Of a stretch of 64,000 bases of DNA, positions 56,566-64,000 are shown in pieces. Below the pieces are notes generated by a model. That model was not told where the DNA came from. It was given only the letters and a program-made list of their open reading frames with translations, and did no database searches. Position numbers and translations under genes: made by a program. Source of the stretch: Microbacter margulisiae (lineage in GTDB: Bacteria > Bacteroidota > Bacteroidia > Bacteroidales > Paludibacteraceae); the NCBI RefSeq assembly GCF_014192515.1, contig NZ_JACHYB010000001.1:992001-1056000 (forward strand), in the 5' to 3' direction. Each line of letters starts with the position of its first letter. The first letter of the stretch is position 1.

Positions 56566-57096
56566 GCGAAAATCACCTTGCAAAATGGAAAATTAGCCTC
56601 ACAGTGGACGTGAGGGAGTCAAAAGGCAACAGGAAACGGATCTATTGCCTGATGTGCAATACGAAGCAGAGCTAGCATTGCCTCAAATTCCGTTTCATCA
56701 AATTATACATCTGATGGTACGTTTCGAATATTTATCTTTTTCTTCTTTGTGTTTCGATTATTTGCCATTACATTTGCACAGAAAAATAACCAAGATCGAA
56801 AATCAAATACCGGACATTACAGGCAACCAACTGAAATTAATAGAGATAAAGGAAGTTTCGAAGGAATAAAAATGCACTATTTAGCAGATAGCAGCCAAAA
56901 AAGAAAGAAACCATAAAGTTTTGATTATTACGGTTGACATTCATGGGATTTTCTTCCCCTTCTTCCATCTTCATTTTCAGCTTTTTAGTGATTGAAAACA
57001 ACAAGATTGCAGTGATTTTCAGAAAAAACATAAAGAAAATTTCCAGTACCTTTGCCCCGGATAATTTTATAAGTATGCGTTGAAGAGCATAAAACC
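56566..57096. other. Intergenic region between the repeat array and the efflux operon
   Basis: About 530 bp. CCTCAC (56597-56602) and GTGAGG (56610-56615) make a short stem. TACCTTTG at 57047-57054 is a -7 box for the following gene. No convincing gene: a 74-codon plus-strand frame at 56645-56869 has no recognisable features. Confidence 0.55.
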
Positions 57097-57501
57097 ATGC
57101 CCAACAGTAATTTGCATATCACTACGCGGTTAATTATTCTGCTTTTAGTCTTTCAGGTAATTAATCTCAGTTTTAGTTCCGCTTCTTTTTATATATCCTA
57201 TCAAAAAGAAGCCAATGTGGACGATCCTGATTATATTGACTCCATGATTGAGTTTGTGGTAGAAAATATATTGGGATTCCCCAAAAACACATTTCATGAC
57301 AAATCCAATGGGAACAGCATGGCAAAAATTCTGCAAAGCAACATGCACTTCGACTGGGATACCCATTGGAATGAAATTAAAATCGCAGACCTGGGAATCA
57401 TAGACCTTATTAAACAGTATGTCGTTCCGGGCAATGAATTCTTCATTCTGGAATACTACAAAACGGTTATCCCGAAACCTCCCCAATTCTTCACGGTTTG
57501 A
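57097..57501 (+). CDS. Hypothetical exported protein at the head of the metal-efflux operon
   Basis: 134 aa. A hydrophobic N-terminal segment (about 12-30) suggests export or anchoring. Mature part is rich in Asp and His (VDDPDYIDSM, FHDKSNGNSM, NMHFDWDTHWNE) and ends HPKPPQF-like (VIPKPPQFFTV). Preceded by the -7 box at 57047-57054 and followed by TolC, adaptor and RND pump genes, so it is probably part of the efflux operon. It could play a metal-binding role comparable to small periplasmic leaders of other metal efflux operons (inference only). Confidence 0.7.
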   Translation: MPNSNLHITTRLIILLLVFQVINLSFSSASFYISYQKEANVDDPDYIDSMIEFVVENILGFPKNTFHDKSNGNSMAKILQSNMHFDWDTHWNEIKIADLGIIDLIKQYVVPGNEFFILEYYKTVIPKPPQFFTV

Positions 57502-57517
57502 TTGCCCGGCAATCAAA
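57497..57517 (+). repeat. 21-bp palindrome at the leader gene stop codon
   Basis: TTTGATTGCC (57497-57506), centre C, GGCAATCAAA (57508-57517): 10-bp perfect arms. It covers the TGA stop at 57499-57501. It may be an intraoperon hairpin or a dimeric-regulator site; there is no T-tract directly after it. Confidence 0.85.
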
Positions 57518-57686
57518 TCATCCTTTTATCATTTCCTGTTATCATGTTTTTGCCAACAAAGCGCTTTTGTTTGGCAGGGACAAGGTGTGCCATTTTGAGT
57601 ATGCCATAAAGTTATAGTCCTCTCTTTTCTCCACACATTGAAAGTCAGGGCGGCATCAATCATAAATTTCTTAATTCAAAAGACAT

Positions 57687-58985
57687 ATGCAATCCAAGAT
57701 AAAAACAATCGTGATTGTTTTGCTCCTCTCTTTTGCGATAAAAGGGCAGGCACAAACCATATCACAACCCATCATGCAGGCAGATACAATCCATTTGACG
57801 CTTGACAGCATCGAAACGATATTCCTGCATAAAAACCTTTTGCTGCTGGCACAACACTATAATATTTCTGCTCACCAGGCTTTAGTGTTGCAGGCAAAAA
57901 TGTTTCCCAATCCTACGATCAACATCAATACGCCCATATACGAAACAGACACAAAACAGTTTTTCCCTTTTGGGAGTACCGGCGAACTCTCCGGCGGAAT
58001 ATCCCAGATCATTTTGTTGGCTAACAAGCACAATAAGCAAATCCGAATAGCAGAAACCAACACAGCACTGGCAAAATACCAGTTCTATGATTTGCTGCGA
58101 ACGCTCAACCACACACTAAGGGTAGACTTTTTTAATTTACACTATTTGATGGAGTCGGCACAGGTTTATACTACGGAGATCAATGCCCTGCAAAAGTTAT
58201 CACAGGCATTTAACGAACAAAAACGCAGGGGATATGTATCTGAAAAGGAGGCAATCCGTATTCAGGCTCAGCTATACAGTCTTGAAAATGAATATAATGA
58301 TCTGCACAATCAGTTTCTTGATCTTCAAAGCGAATTGCAGGTGATGTTGCAACTGAAGAACAATGTGATTATTCTCCCGACAGTCAATAAGAGAGGGATT
58401 ATCCGGTTAAATCCGTTTCAATATTCGGCTTCCGTGCTGATTGATTCGGCTTATGCCTCGCGTCCCGATCTGAAAATCGCAAAGCTGAATGTTGTACTCA
58501 GTAACCAGAATTATGATTTGCAAAAAGCCATGGCAGTGCCCGATATCACGTTGCAATTCGGATATGACCAGCAAGGCAGTTACATTCACAATCTGACAAC
58601 GGTGGGCATCAGCATGGATCTTCCATTTCTCGACCGGAATCAGGGAAATATTAAATCCGCGAAAGCTTTAATCGGATATAATCAGCTTTCCTATGATGAC
58701 ATGAGGCTAAGCGTTCAGGCGGAAATATACAACGCCCTGCAAAAAGCAATTGGAGAATATCAACTCATTGAGCAACGGGACAAGACATTTGATCAAAATT
58801 TCAGCCAGTTATTGACAGGCATTTTACAGAACTACCAAAAGCGGAATATTTCATTGCTGGATTTCCTTGACTTTTACGATTCATACAAGGAAAATGCCAT
58901 CGAATATAACGCACTGAAGTTTAACCTCGTCAATGCATGCGAAGACTTGAATTTTTATACAGGCAATACTTTTTTCAACAAATAA
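57687..58985 (+). CDS. Outer membrane efflux protein, TolC/CzcC family
   Basis: 432 aa, signal peptide MQSKIKTIVIVLLLSFAIKGQAQ. Alpha-helical barrel protein with two coiled repeats (LRVDFFNLHYLMESAQVYTTEINALQKLS; TLQFGYDQQGSYIHNLTTVGISMDLPFLDRNQGNIKSAKALI). Provides the outer membrane channel for the tripartite metal pump encoded next. Eleven bp before the adaptor gene. Confidence 0.92.
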   Translation: MQSKIKTIVIVLLLSFAIKGQAQTISQPIMQADTIHLTLDSIETIFLHKNLLLLAQHYNISAHQALVLQAKMFPNPTININTPIYETDTKQFFPFGSTGELSGGISQIILLANKHNKQIRIAETNTALAKYQFYDLLRTLNHTLRVDFFNLHYLMESAQVYTTEINALQKLSQAFNEQKRRGYVSEKEAIRIQAQLYSLENEYNDLHNQFLDLQSELQVMLQLKNNVIILPTVNKRGIIRLNPFQYSASVLIDSAYASRPDLKIAKLNVVLSNQNYDLQKAMAVPDITLQFGYDQQGSYIHNLTTVGISMDLPFLDRNQGNIKSAKALIGYNQLSYDDMRLSVQAEIYNALQKAIGEYQLIEQRDKTFDQNFSQLLTGILQNYQKRNISLLDFLDFYDSYKENAIEYNALKFNLVNACEDLNFYTGNTFFNK

Positions 58986-58996
58986 TATAACACAAC

Positions 58997-60097
58997 ATGA
59001 AGTCAATCCAATTTATTTCATATCCGGCTTTCATCATGATCATTCTGGTTGTTCTGCTGGGACAATCATGTAAAAGCCATCCAGTGGCGACAGATACATC
59101 GGCCTATATATTGCCGGACTCCATAGCAAAAATATTAAAGTATGACACGATAAAAGACTGTCCTTTGGTCAGGACAATATCACTTAGCGGCAAGGTCTCT
59201 TTCAATGAAGATAATGTAGTGAAAGTATATTCGGTAGTCAGTGGTAATTGCGAAAACATCAGGGTAATGCTGGGCGATTATGTGCATGCAGGCGAAATGC
59301 TGGGTAAAATCAAAAGCTCTGAAATGGCCGGATTCAGAAACGACCTGAATAATGCAAAAACCAACATGCAGGTTGCGAAAGAAAATCTGGATGCCACGCA
59401 AGGTATGTACAAGAGCGGTCTGGCGTCCCGTAAAGATATTATTATTGCCCAGGCAGCCTATGCACAAGCCGGGTCGGAATTGAACCATGCAAGGAGTGTG
59501 TTGAGTATCAATGGGGGGAATATGAATAATGACTACATCATTCGCTCTCCGATTGATGGATTTATTGTTGAAAAAAATATTACAAATGATATGGCTATCC
59601 GGGCAGATGATAATACAAACCTGTTTACCATTTCCGATCTTAAAAATGTATGGATTATCGCCAATGTTTATGAATCGAACATTAGCCAGATACATTTAAA
59701 TGACAGCGTAAGGATTACTACGCTTGCCTATCCGGACAAAGTTTTCAAAGGGACAATCAATAAAATAATGAACGTATTGGATCCGACAAATAAAGTAATG
59801 AAGATCATTATCAAGTTGCCTAATCCGGGCTATTTATTGAAACCCGAAATGTTTGCCAATGTGGTTGTGATTAATCACGAACAACAGGAAGCACTGTGTG
59901 TGTCATCCTCTACAATTGTGTTTGACCACAGCCAGAATTATGTGTTGGTCTATCACAACAATGCCAATATCGAAACGGTTCCCGTTCAGGTGATCAACAC
60001 ACTGGGAGACAAAACATATATCACAGGTAATTTAAAACCCGGAGACCGATTGATTGCATCTCAAACCATTTTAATTTACCAGGCACTAAACAGCTAG
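58997..60097 (+). CDS. RND efflux membrane-fusion (periplasmic adaptor) lipoprotein, CzcB-like
   Basis: 366 aa. Signal peptide with lipobox (LLGQSC). Barrel-sandwich hybrid around GNCENIRVMLGDYVHAGEMLGKI and IRSPIDGFIVEKNITNDMAI; coiled hairpin region with NLNDAKTNMQVAKENLDAT-type heptads; beta-barrel from NVWIIANVYESNISQIHL. Links the inner membrane pump to the outer membrane channel. Part of a czc/cus-like operon. Confidence 0.93.
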   Translation: MKSIQFISYPAFIMIILVVLLGQSCKSHPVATDTSAYILPDSIAKILKYDTIKDCPLVRTISLSGKVSFNEDNVVKVYSVVSGNCENIRVMLGDYVHAGEMLGKIKSSEMAGFRNDLNNAKTNMQVAKENLDATQGMYKSGLASRKDIIIAQAAYAQAGSELNHARSVLSINGGNMNNDYIIRSPIDGFIVEKNITNDMAIRADDNTNLFTISDLKNVWIIANVYESNISQIHLNDSVRITTLAYPDKVFKGTINKIMNVLDPTNKVMKIIIKLPNPGYLLKPEMFANVVVINHEQQEALCVSSSTIVFDHSQNYVLVYHNNANIETVPVQVINTLGDKTYITGNLKPGDRLIASQTILIYQALNS

Positions 60098-60178
60098 CCA
60101 ACGGTAAATGACAACAGTAATGCCATGTGCATTACCCTACAGAGATGTTGAGTCAATAACCATTTATTTTATTCACAG

Positions 60179-63100
60179 ATGAACAAATTATTAAGCAAAA
60201 TCATATCGTTTTCGCTGAAGAACAAATATGTTATCTTTTTTGCCACGGGATTGCTTATTGTTGTAGGGGTGATTACCTTTAAAAATATGCCGATTGAAGC
60301 ATTCCCCGACGTGACCAACACTGAGATAACGATTATCACTCAATGGCCGGGACGAAGCGCAGAAGAAGTAGAGAAATTTGTTACCGTTCCGATTGAAATC
60401 GCAATGAATCCCGTTCAGAAAAAAGTAAGCATGCGGTCTACAAGTATTTTCGGATTGTCCGTCATTGATATGATATTCGAAGATGGCGTAACAGATCAAT
60501 TTGCACGAACCCAGGTGTATGATTTATTGGCTAATGCCGATCTGCCTGATGGAGTAGAACCTTCGGTACAACCACCAACAGGTCCTACGGGAGAAATTTT
60601 CCGCTATACCCTACACAGTTCCGTCCGAAGTCCACGCGAACTAAAGACAATGCAGGACTGGATCATCGACCGGCAATTAAGAGCAGTTCCGGGAGTAGGC
60701 GATGTGGTCAGTTTTGGTGGCATGGTCAAGACATATGAAATACAGGCAGACCCCGGGAAACTCAGTACGCTTGGAATTACGCCTTTGGATCTGTACAATG
60801 CGGTAAGCAGAAGCAATATCAATATTGGAGGGGATATCATTACTAAAAACGATCAGGCTTACGTAGTGCGCGGCATCGGAGTGCTAAAAGATATAAACTC
60901 TATAAAAAACATTGTAGTTGAGAATAATAACGGTATTCCGGTTTTAGTGAAAGATGTTGCGGATGTCACAGAATCAAATCTTCCCCGTTTAGGACTGGTA
61001 GCCCGTTCGGATGCTGTGTATGATAAAAATGGCAAACGATCGGTAGTCGATCAGGGAGACGTAGTCGAAGCTATTGTGGTGATGCGGAAAGGGGAAAATC
61101 CCACCAAGGTGATCAAGGCCGTCGAAGCCAAGGTAGATTATCTGAACAAGTATGTTTTACCCCATGATACAAAGATTGTCCCCTACTACAACCGGCAAGA
61201 CCTTATTAATTATGCCACACATACCGTATTGCATAATATGGTGGAAGGTATCCTGCTGGTGACTTTACTGGTATCGCTATTCATGTTTAACTGGCGTACA
61301 ACACTCATTGTCTCCATCATCATTCCACTGTCCCTCCTCTTTGCCTTCATTTGTTTAAACCTCATGGGGATGAGTGCGAATCTGCTGTCTCTGGGAGCAG
61401 TAGACTTTGGTATTATTATTGATGCCGCAGTCATCATGGTCGAGGGGGTCTTTGTGGCATTAAGCAACAAAGCGGAAGAAGTTGGCATGGCTCAATTTAA
61501 CAAGATGACCAAGACTGGATTGATAAAGCAGCATAGCATACGACTGGCAAAAGCCATTTTCTTCTCTAAACTTATTATCATAAGCGCATTAATCCCTATT
61601 TTCTCTTTTCAGAAAGTGGAAGGTAAAATGTTTTCTCCGTTGGCCTATACACTCGGATTTGCTTTATTGGGAGCATTAATCATCACATTGACACTGGTCC
61701 CGGTTTTAATACGCCTGTTATTGAAGAAAAATGTCAGGGAAAGGCATAATCCTGTTGTCCATTTTTTGACAGAGAAAATGATGAAAGGCTTTGAATATAC
61801 CTACCACCATAGAAAAGCAACCCTTTCAATTGCTACCCTTCTGATTGTTGTTGGTTTATTGTCATTTAAACTTTTAGGATCAGAGTTTATACCCGAGTTA
61901 AACGAAGGAGCCATTTGGTTACGGGCTCAGTTGCCTTATTCGGCCTCCTTAAACAAATCGGTAGAAGTATCTACACAGATACGTTCCATTGTAATGCAGT
62001 TTCCCCAGGTGAAAAGCGTTGTTTCGCAAACGGGGCGTCCTGATGATGGTACCGATGTCACAGGGTTTTACAACAATGAGTTTGATATCCAACTTTATCC
62101 CGAATCGGATTGGAAACCCAAAATAAGCAAGGATAAACTGATAGACGAAATGAATAAACGACTTGCTGTAATCCCGGGTGTGGATTTCAATTTCTCGCAA
62201 CCCATATCCGATAATGTCGAAGAAGCAGTGTCAGGAGTGAAAGGAGCCAACTGTGTGAAAATTTTCGGAGACTCTTTGGATTATATGGAAAATGAAGCAG
62301 ACAAGATATGTGACATACTGAAAACCGTCAGGGGCATTTCCGACCTGGGAGTTATTAAAAACATAGGACAACCCGAATTGGATATTAAACTCGATCAACA
62401 AAAAATGGCATTTTATGGAGTGTCGCCAGCCGATGCCAATGCTGTGATTGAAATGGCTATTGGCGGGAAAGCGGCAACGCAATTATATGAAGGAATCGAA
62501 AAGTTCGATGTCAGAATACGATTTCCGGAGGAAGATAGAAATACGGTAAACAAAATCGGGAATCTTATGGTGCCAACATTAAGTGGCTCTAAAGTACCCA
62601 TAAAAGAAATTGCCGACATTTCCATGAAAACTGGCCCCTGTTTAATTTTCAGGGATGGCAATGAACGTTATTCTGCCGTCAAGTTCTCCGTTCGCGACAG
62701 GGACTTGGGTAGCGCAGTCAATGAAGCCAGGGCTAAGGTAAATAAGGCAATCAAACTGAAAAAAGGATATTCAATGGTTTGGCAGGGAGATTTTCAGAAT
62801 CAACAACGTGCGGAGAAGCGGCTGGCCGAAGTTGTTCCTATAAGCCTGCTTTTGATCTTCCTGTTGTTGTTTATCATGTTTGGCAACCTGAAAGACTCCG
62901 GTCTGGTATTTCTTAATGTTCCCTTTGCAATCGTCGGAGGTATTACCGTTCTTCTGTTGACACATACGAACTTCAGTATTTCAGCAGGAATAGGATTTAT
63001 TGCTCTGTTTGGCATTTGTATTCTCAGCGGGGTATTGTTGATTACGGCCTTTAAAAACAACCTTGAAAGATTCAGGGGAGAGAAAGACGCCCTGTATCTC

Positions 63101-63346
63101 TCTGTTAAAACAGGGGTAAGAACAATGACACGTCCCGTCATGATGACTGCTTTAATGGCCGCCATCGGATTGTTACCTGCCGCCATTTCACATGGCATTG
63201 GATCGGAAAGTTCACGTCCCCTGGCAAGAGTTGTAATCGGAGGCATTTTATTTGCAATGATATTTTCATTACTGGTCTTTCCGCTCATTTTTGCTAAAGC
63301 ATATAAAAATGCAGGACGGAAACGCCGCCATGCATCTGAAAATTGA
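60179..63346 (+). CDS. Heavy-metal efflux RND pump, CzcA/CusA family
   Basis: 1055 aa inner membrane pump with twelve predicted helices and two large periplasmic loops (FKNMPIEAFPDVTNTEI ... ; FIPELNEGAIWLRAQLPYSA). TM4 proton-relay motif AVDFGIIIDAAVIMVEG has Asp409, Asp415 and Glu422, the D-D-E pattern of CzcA-type (Zn/Co/Cd) pumps, rather than the copper/silver CusA pattern, which lacks the first Asp. Ends with a terminator whose loop contains TATCTTTG. Operon: leader, outer membrane channel, adaptor, pump. Confidence 0.93.
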   Translation: MNKLLSKIISFSLKNKYVIFFATGLLIVVGVITFKNMPIEAFPDVTNTEITIITQWPGRSAEEVEKFVTVPIEIAMNPVQKKVSMRSTSIFGLSVIDMIFEDGVTDQFARTQVYDLLANADLPDGVEPSVQPPTGPTGEIFRYTLHSSVRSPRELKTMQDWIIDRQLRAVPGVGDVVSFGGMVKTYEIQADPGKLSTLGITPLDLYNAVSRSNINIGGDIITKNDQAYVVRGIGVLKDINSIKNIVVENNNGIPVLVKDVADVTESNLPRLGLVARSDAVYDKNGKRSVVDQGDVVEAIVVMRKGENPTKVIKAVEAKVDYLNKYVLPHDTKIVPYYNRQDLINYATHTVLHNMVEGILLVTLLVSLFMFNWRTTLIVSIIIPLSLLFAFICLNLMGMSANLLSLGAVDFGIIIDAAVIMVEGVFVALSNKAEEVGMAQFNKMTKTGLIKQHSIRLAKAIFFSKLIIISALIPIFSFQKVEGKMFSPLAYTLGFALLGALIITLTLVPVLIRLLLKKNVRERHNPVVHFLTEKMMKGFEYTYHHRKATLSIATLLIVVGLLSFKLLGSEFIPELNEGAIWLRAQLPYSASLNKSVEVSTQIRSIVMQFPQVKSVVSQTGRPDDGTDVTGFYNNEFDIQLYPESDWKPKISKDKLIDEMNKRLAVIPGVDFNFSQPISDNVEEAVSGVKGANCVKIFGDSLDYMENEADKICDILKTVRGISDLGVIKNIGQPELDIKLDQQKMAFYGVSPADANAVIEMAIGGKAATQLYEGIEKFDVRIRFPEEDRNTVNKIGNLMVPTLSGSKVPIKEIADISMKTGPCLIFRDGNERYSAVKFSVRDRDLGSAVNEARAKVNKAIKLKKGYSMVWQGDFQNQQRAEKRLAEVVPISLLLIFLLLFIMFGNLKDSGLVFLNVPFAIVGGITVLLLTHTNFSISAGIGFIALFGICILSGVLLITAFKNNLERFRGEKDALYLSVKTGVRTMTRPVMMTALMAAIGLLPAAISHGIGSESSRPLARVVIGGILFAMIFSLLVFPLIFAKAYKNAGRKRRHASEN

Positions 63347-63377
63347 TGGATAAACCCAACACAGTCGTTTCAAAAAG

Positions 63378-63405
63378 GCGTATCTTTGCGGATACGCTTT
63401 TTTTT
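63378..63405 (+). terminator. Terminator of the efflux operon with a -7 box in the loop
   Basis: GCGTATC (63378-63384) and GATACGC (63391-63397) form a 7-bp stem, loop TTTGCG, followed by a T-run. The same bases read TATCTTTG (63381-63388), a -7 promoter box for the next gene, so terminator and promoter overlap. Confidence 0.8.
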
Positions 63406-63424
63406 TGAACTGAATGATGACCCA

Positions 63425-63934
63425 ATGACTACTATAGGAGTACTTTCTGACACACATAATTATCTTGATCCACGGGTATTTACCCATTTTGCGGCCTGTG
63501 ATGAAATCTGGCACGCAGGAGATATTGGTTCGTTACACATTGTGGATGAACTGATGGCATTCAAGCCACTCCGTGCTGTTCATGGCAACATCGACGGATA
63601 CGATATACGCCATGTATGCCCCATGTTTTTACGTTTTACATGCGAAAAGGTCAACGTGCTCCTGACACACATCGGGGGATATCCCAATCACTACAGCCCT
63701 GAAGCCAAAGCCCTGCTACGCACTGAAATACCCGACATGTTCGTATGTGGGCATTCTCACATTCTCAAGGTACAATATGACCAGCATCTTAAAATGCTTA
63801 CGGTTAATCCGGGAGCTGCCGGAAGGTATGGCTTTCATAAAGTACAAACACTCCTTCGCTTTGTGATCGATGGCAAAGATATCCGTGATATGGAAGTAAT
63901 CGAATTGTCATTGCATGTTCAGGAAACGAAATAA
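63425..63934 (+). CDS. YfcE-like metallophosphoesterase
   Basis: 169 aa from ATG 63425 (MTTIGVLSDTHNYLD); a longer upstream frame is not used because it covers the terminator. Dimetal motifs: D-x-H in LSDTHNY, GDIG-type in WHAGDIGSLH, GNID in VHGNIDGYD, and VCGHSHILKV with THIGG. Small cytoplasmic phosphodiesterase of the MJ0936/YfcE group. Confidence 0.94.
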   Translation: MTTIGVLSDTHNYLDPRVFTHFAACDEIWHAGDIGSLHIVDELMAFKPLRAVHGNIDGYDIRHVCPMFLRFTCEKVNVLLTHIGGYPNHYSPEAKALLRTEIPDMFVCGHSHILKVQYDQHLKMLTVNPGAAGRYGFHKVQTLLRFVIDGKDIRDMEVIELSLHVQETK

Positions 63935-63957
63935 ACCGGAAGGAATTAACCCGTTTC

Positions 63958-63988
63958 TTTGACATTTGCCGCTTTTACACTACCTTTG
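63958..63988 (+). promoter_or_regulatory. Promoter at the window end
   Basis: TTTG (63958-63961), 19-bp spacer, TACCTTTG (63981-63988): an excellent match to the Bacteroidota promoter, pointing to a gene beginning beyond the window. Confidence 0.8.
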
Positions 63989-64000
63989 TGGTAACAAATT

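Noticed and set aside
56165-56613. Plus-strand open frames across the 21-bp repeats
   Set aside because: They are open only because the repeat has no stops; start codons have no promoter and substitutions are non-conservative in these frames.
56645-56869. Small plus-strand gene of 74 codons
   Set aside because: No recognisable motif, signal or regulatory site; probably chance.
63386-63424. Longer N-terminus for the phosphoesterase
   Set aside because: It would cover the terminator and T-run of the efflux operon; family N-terminus begins at ATG 63425.

Overview
This 64 kb window is chromosomal DNA from a low-GC, Gram-negative Bacteroidota, most likely a member of the Bacteroidales near the Paludibacter/Microbacter/Porphyromonadaceae group. 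That placement is an inference from gene content: DUF6089, DUF6132, DUF6452, DUF6048, DUF4199 and DUF4296 family proteins, a split BamA/OmpH locus, class I fumarase, a C-terminal UVR-domain bifunctional nuclease and an RRM-type RNA-binding protein. Promoters also fit: TTTG or TTG near -33 and TAnnTTTG at -7 recur ahead of genes. No species name can be read from the sequence.

Layout. 1-4405: xylose operon xylB (5' end outside the window), xylA and xylE. 4475-9441 (minus strand): MATE exporter, SPOR lipoprotein, arginine decarboxylase, GT4 glycosyltransferase; 9569-11512: glycogen debranching enzyme. 11736-14845: two coupled glycosyltransferases and a FemAB/GNAT-like protein. 15242-17170: RRM protein, ribosome recycling factor and dapA, followed by an IS5-family element. 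18434-25383: cysS and an envelope-biogenesis block (DUF6089, uppS, bamA, two ompH/skp genes), followed by a shortened IS3-family element abutting the class I fumarase gene. 28586-33514: BFN nuclease, then ftsQ-ftsA-ftsZ-yqeY without the usual mur genes. 33671-34805: MarR/DUF6132/thioredoxin-lipoprotein operon with a palindrome on its promoter. 35079-40820: membrane and surface-glycan genes (DUF4199, two GT2, DUF7935-like, nitroreductase, DUF6452, DUF6048, LpxL-like acyltransferase). 40824-45145 (minus): solitary DNA methyltransferase, manA, DUF4296 lipoprotein, lspA, fabI. 45295-47905: guaA, tatD and tRNA-Ser(GGA). 47972-49288: an IS4-family element whose transposase has a nonsense codon. 49381-56102: histidine phosphatase, CDF-like transporter, three exported proteins of unknown role (one with a frameshifted start), SET-domain protein and cupin. 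56304-56565: a 21-bp minisatellite. 57097-63346: heavy-metal RND efflux operon led by an unknown small exported protein. 63425-63934: YfcE-like phosphoesterase.

How the parts work together. Most genes are housekeeping: xylose catabolism, envelope assembly, division, lipoprotein maturation, lipid A and glycan synthesis. Less ordinary points are the three insertion sequences in different states of decay (one internally deleted, one with an amber codon, one with a start-codon-masking hairpin), the MarR-type redox operon, the 21-bp repeat array and the unknown gene heading the metal-efflux operon. I found no CRISPR array, prophage, toxin-antitoxin pair or restriction endonuclease. I did not find a clearly new multi-gene system; the best candidates for follow-up are the repeat array, the redox operon and the efflux-operon leader gene.
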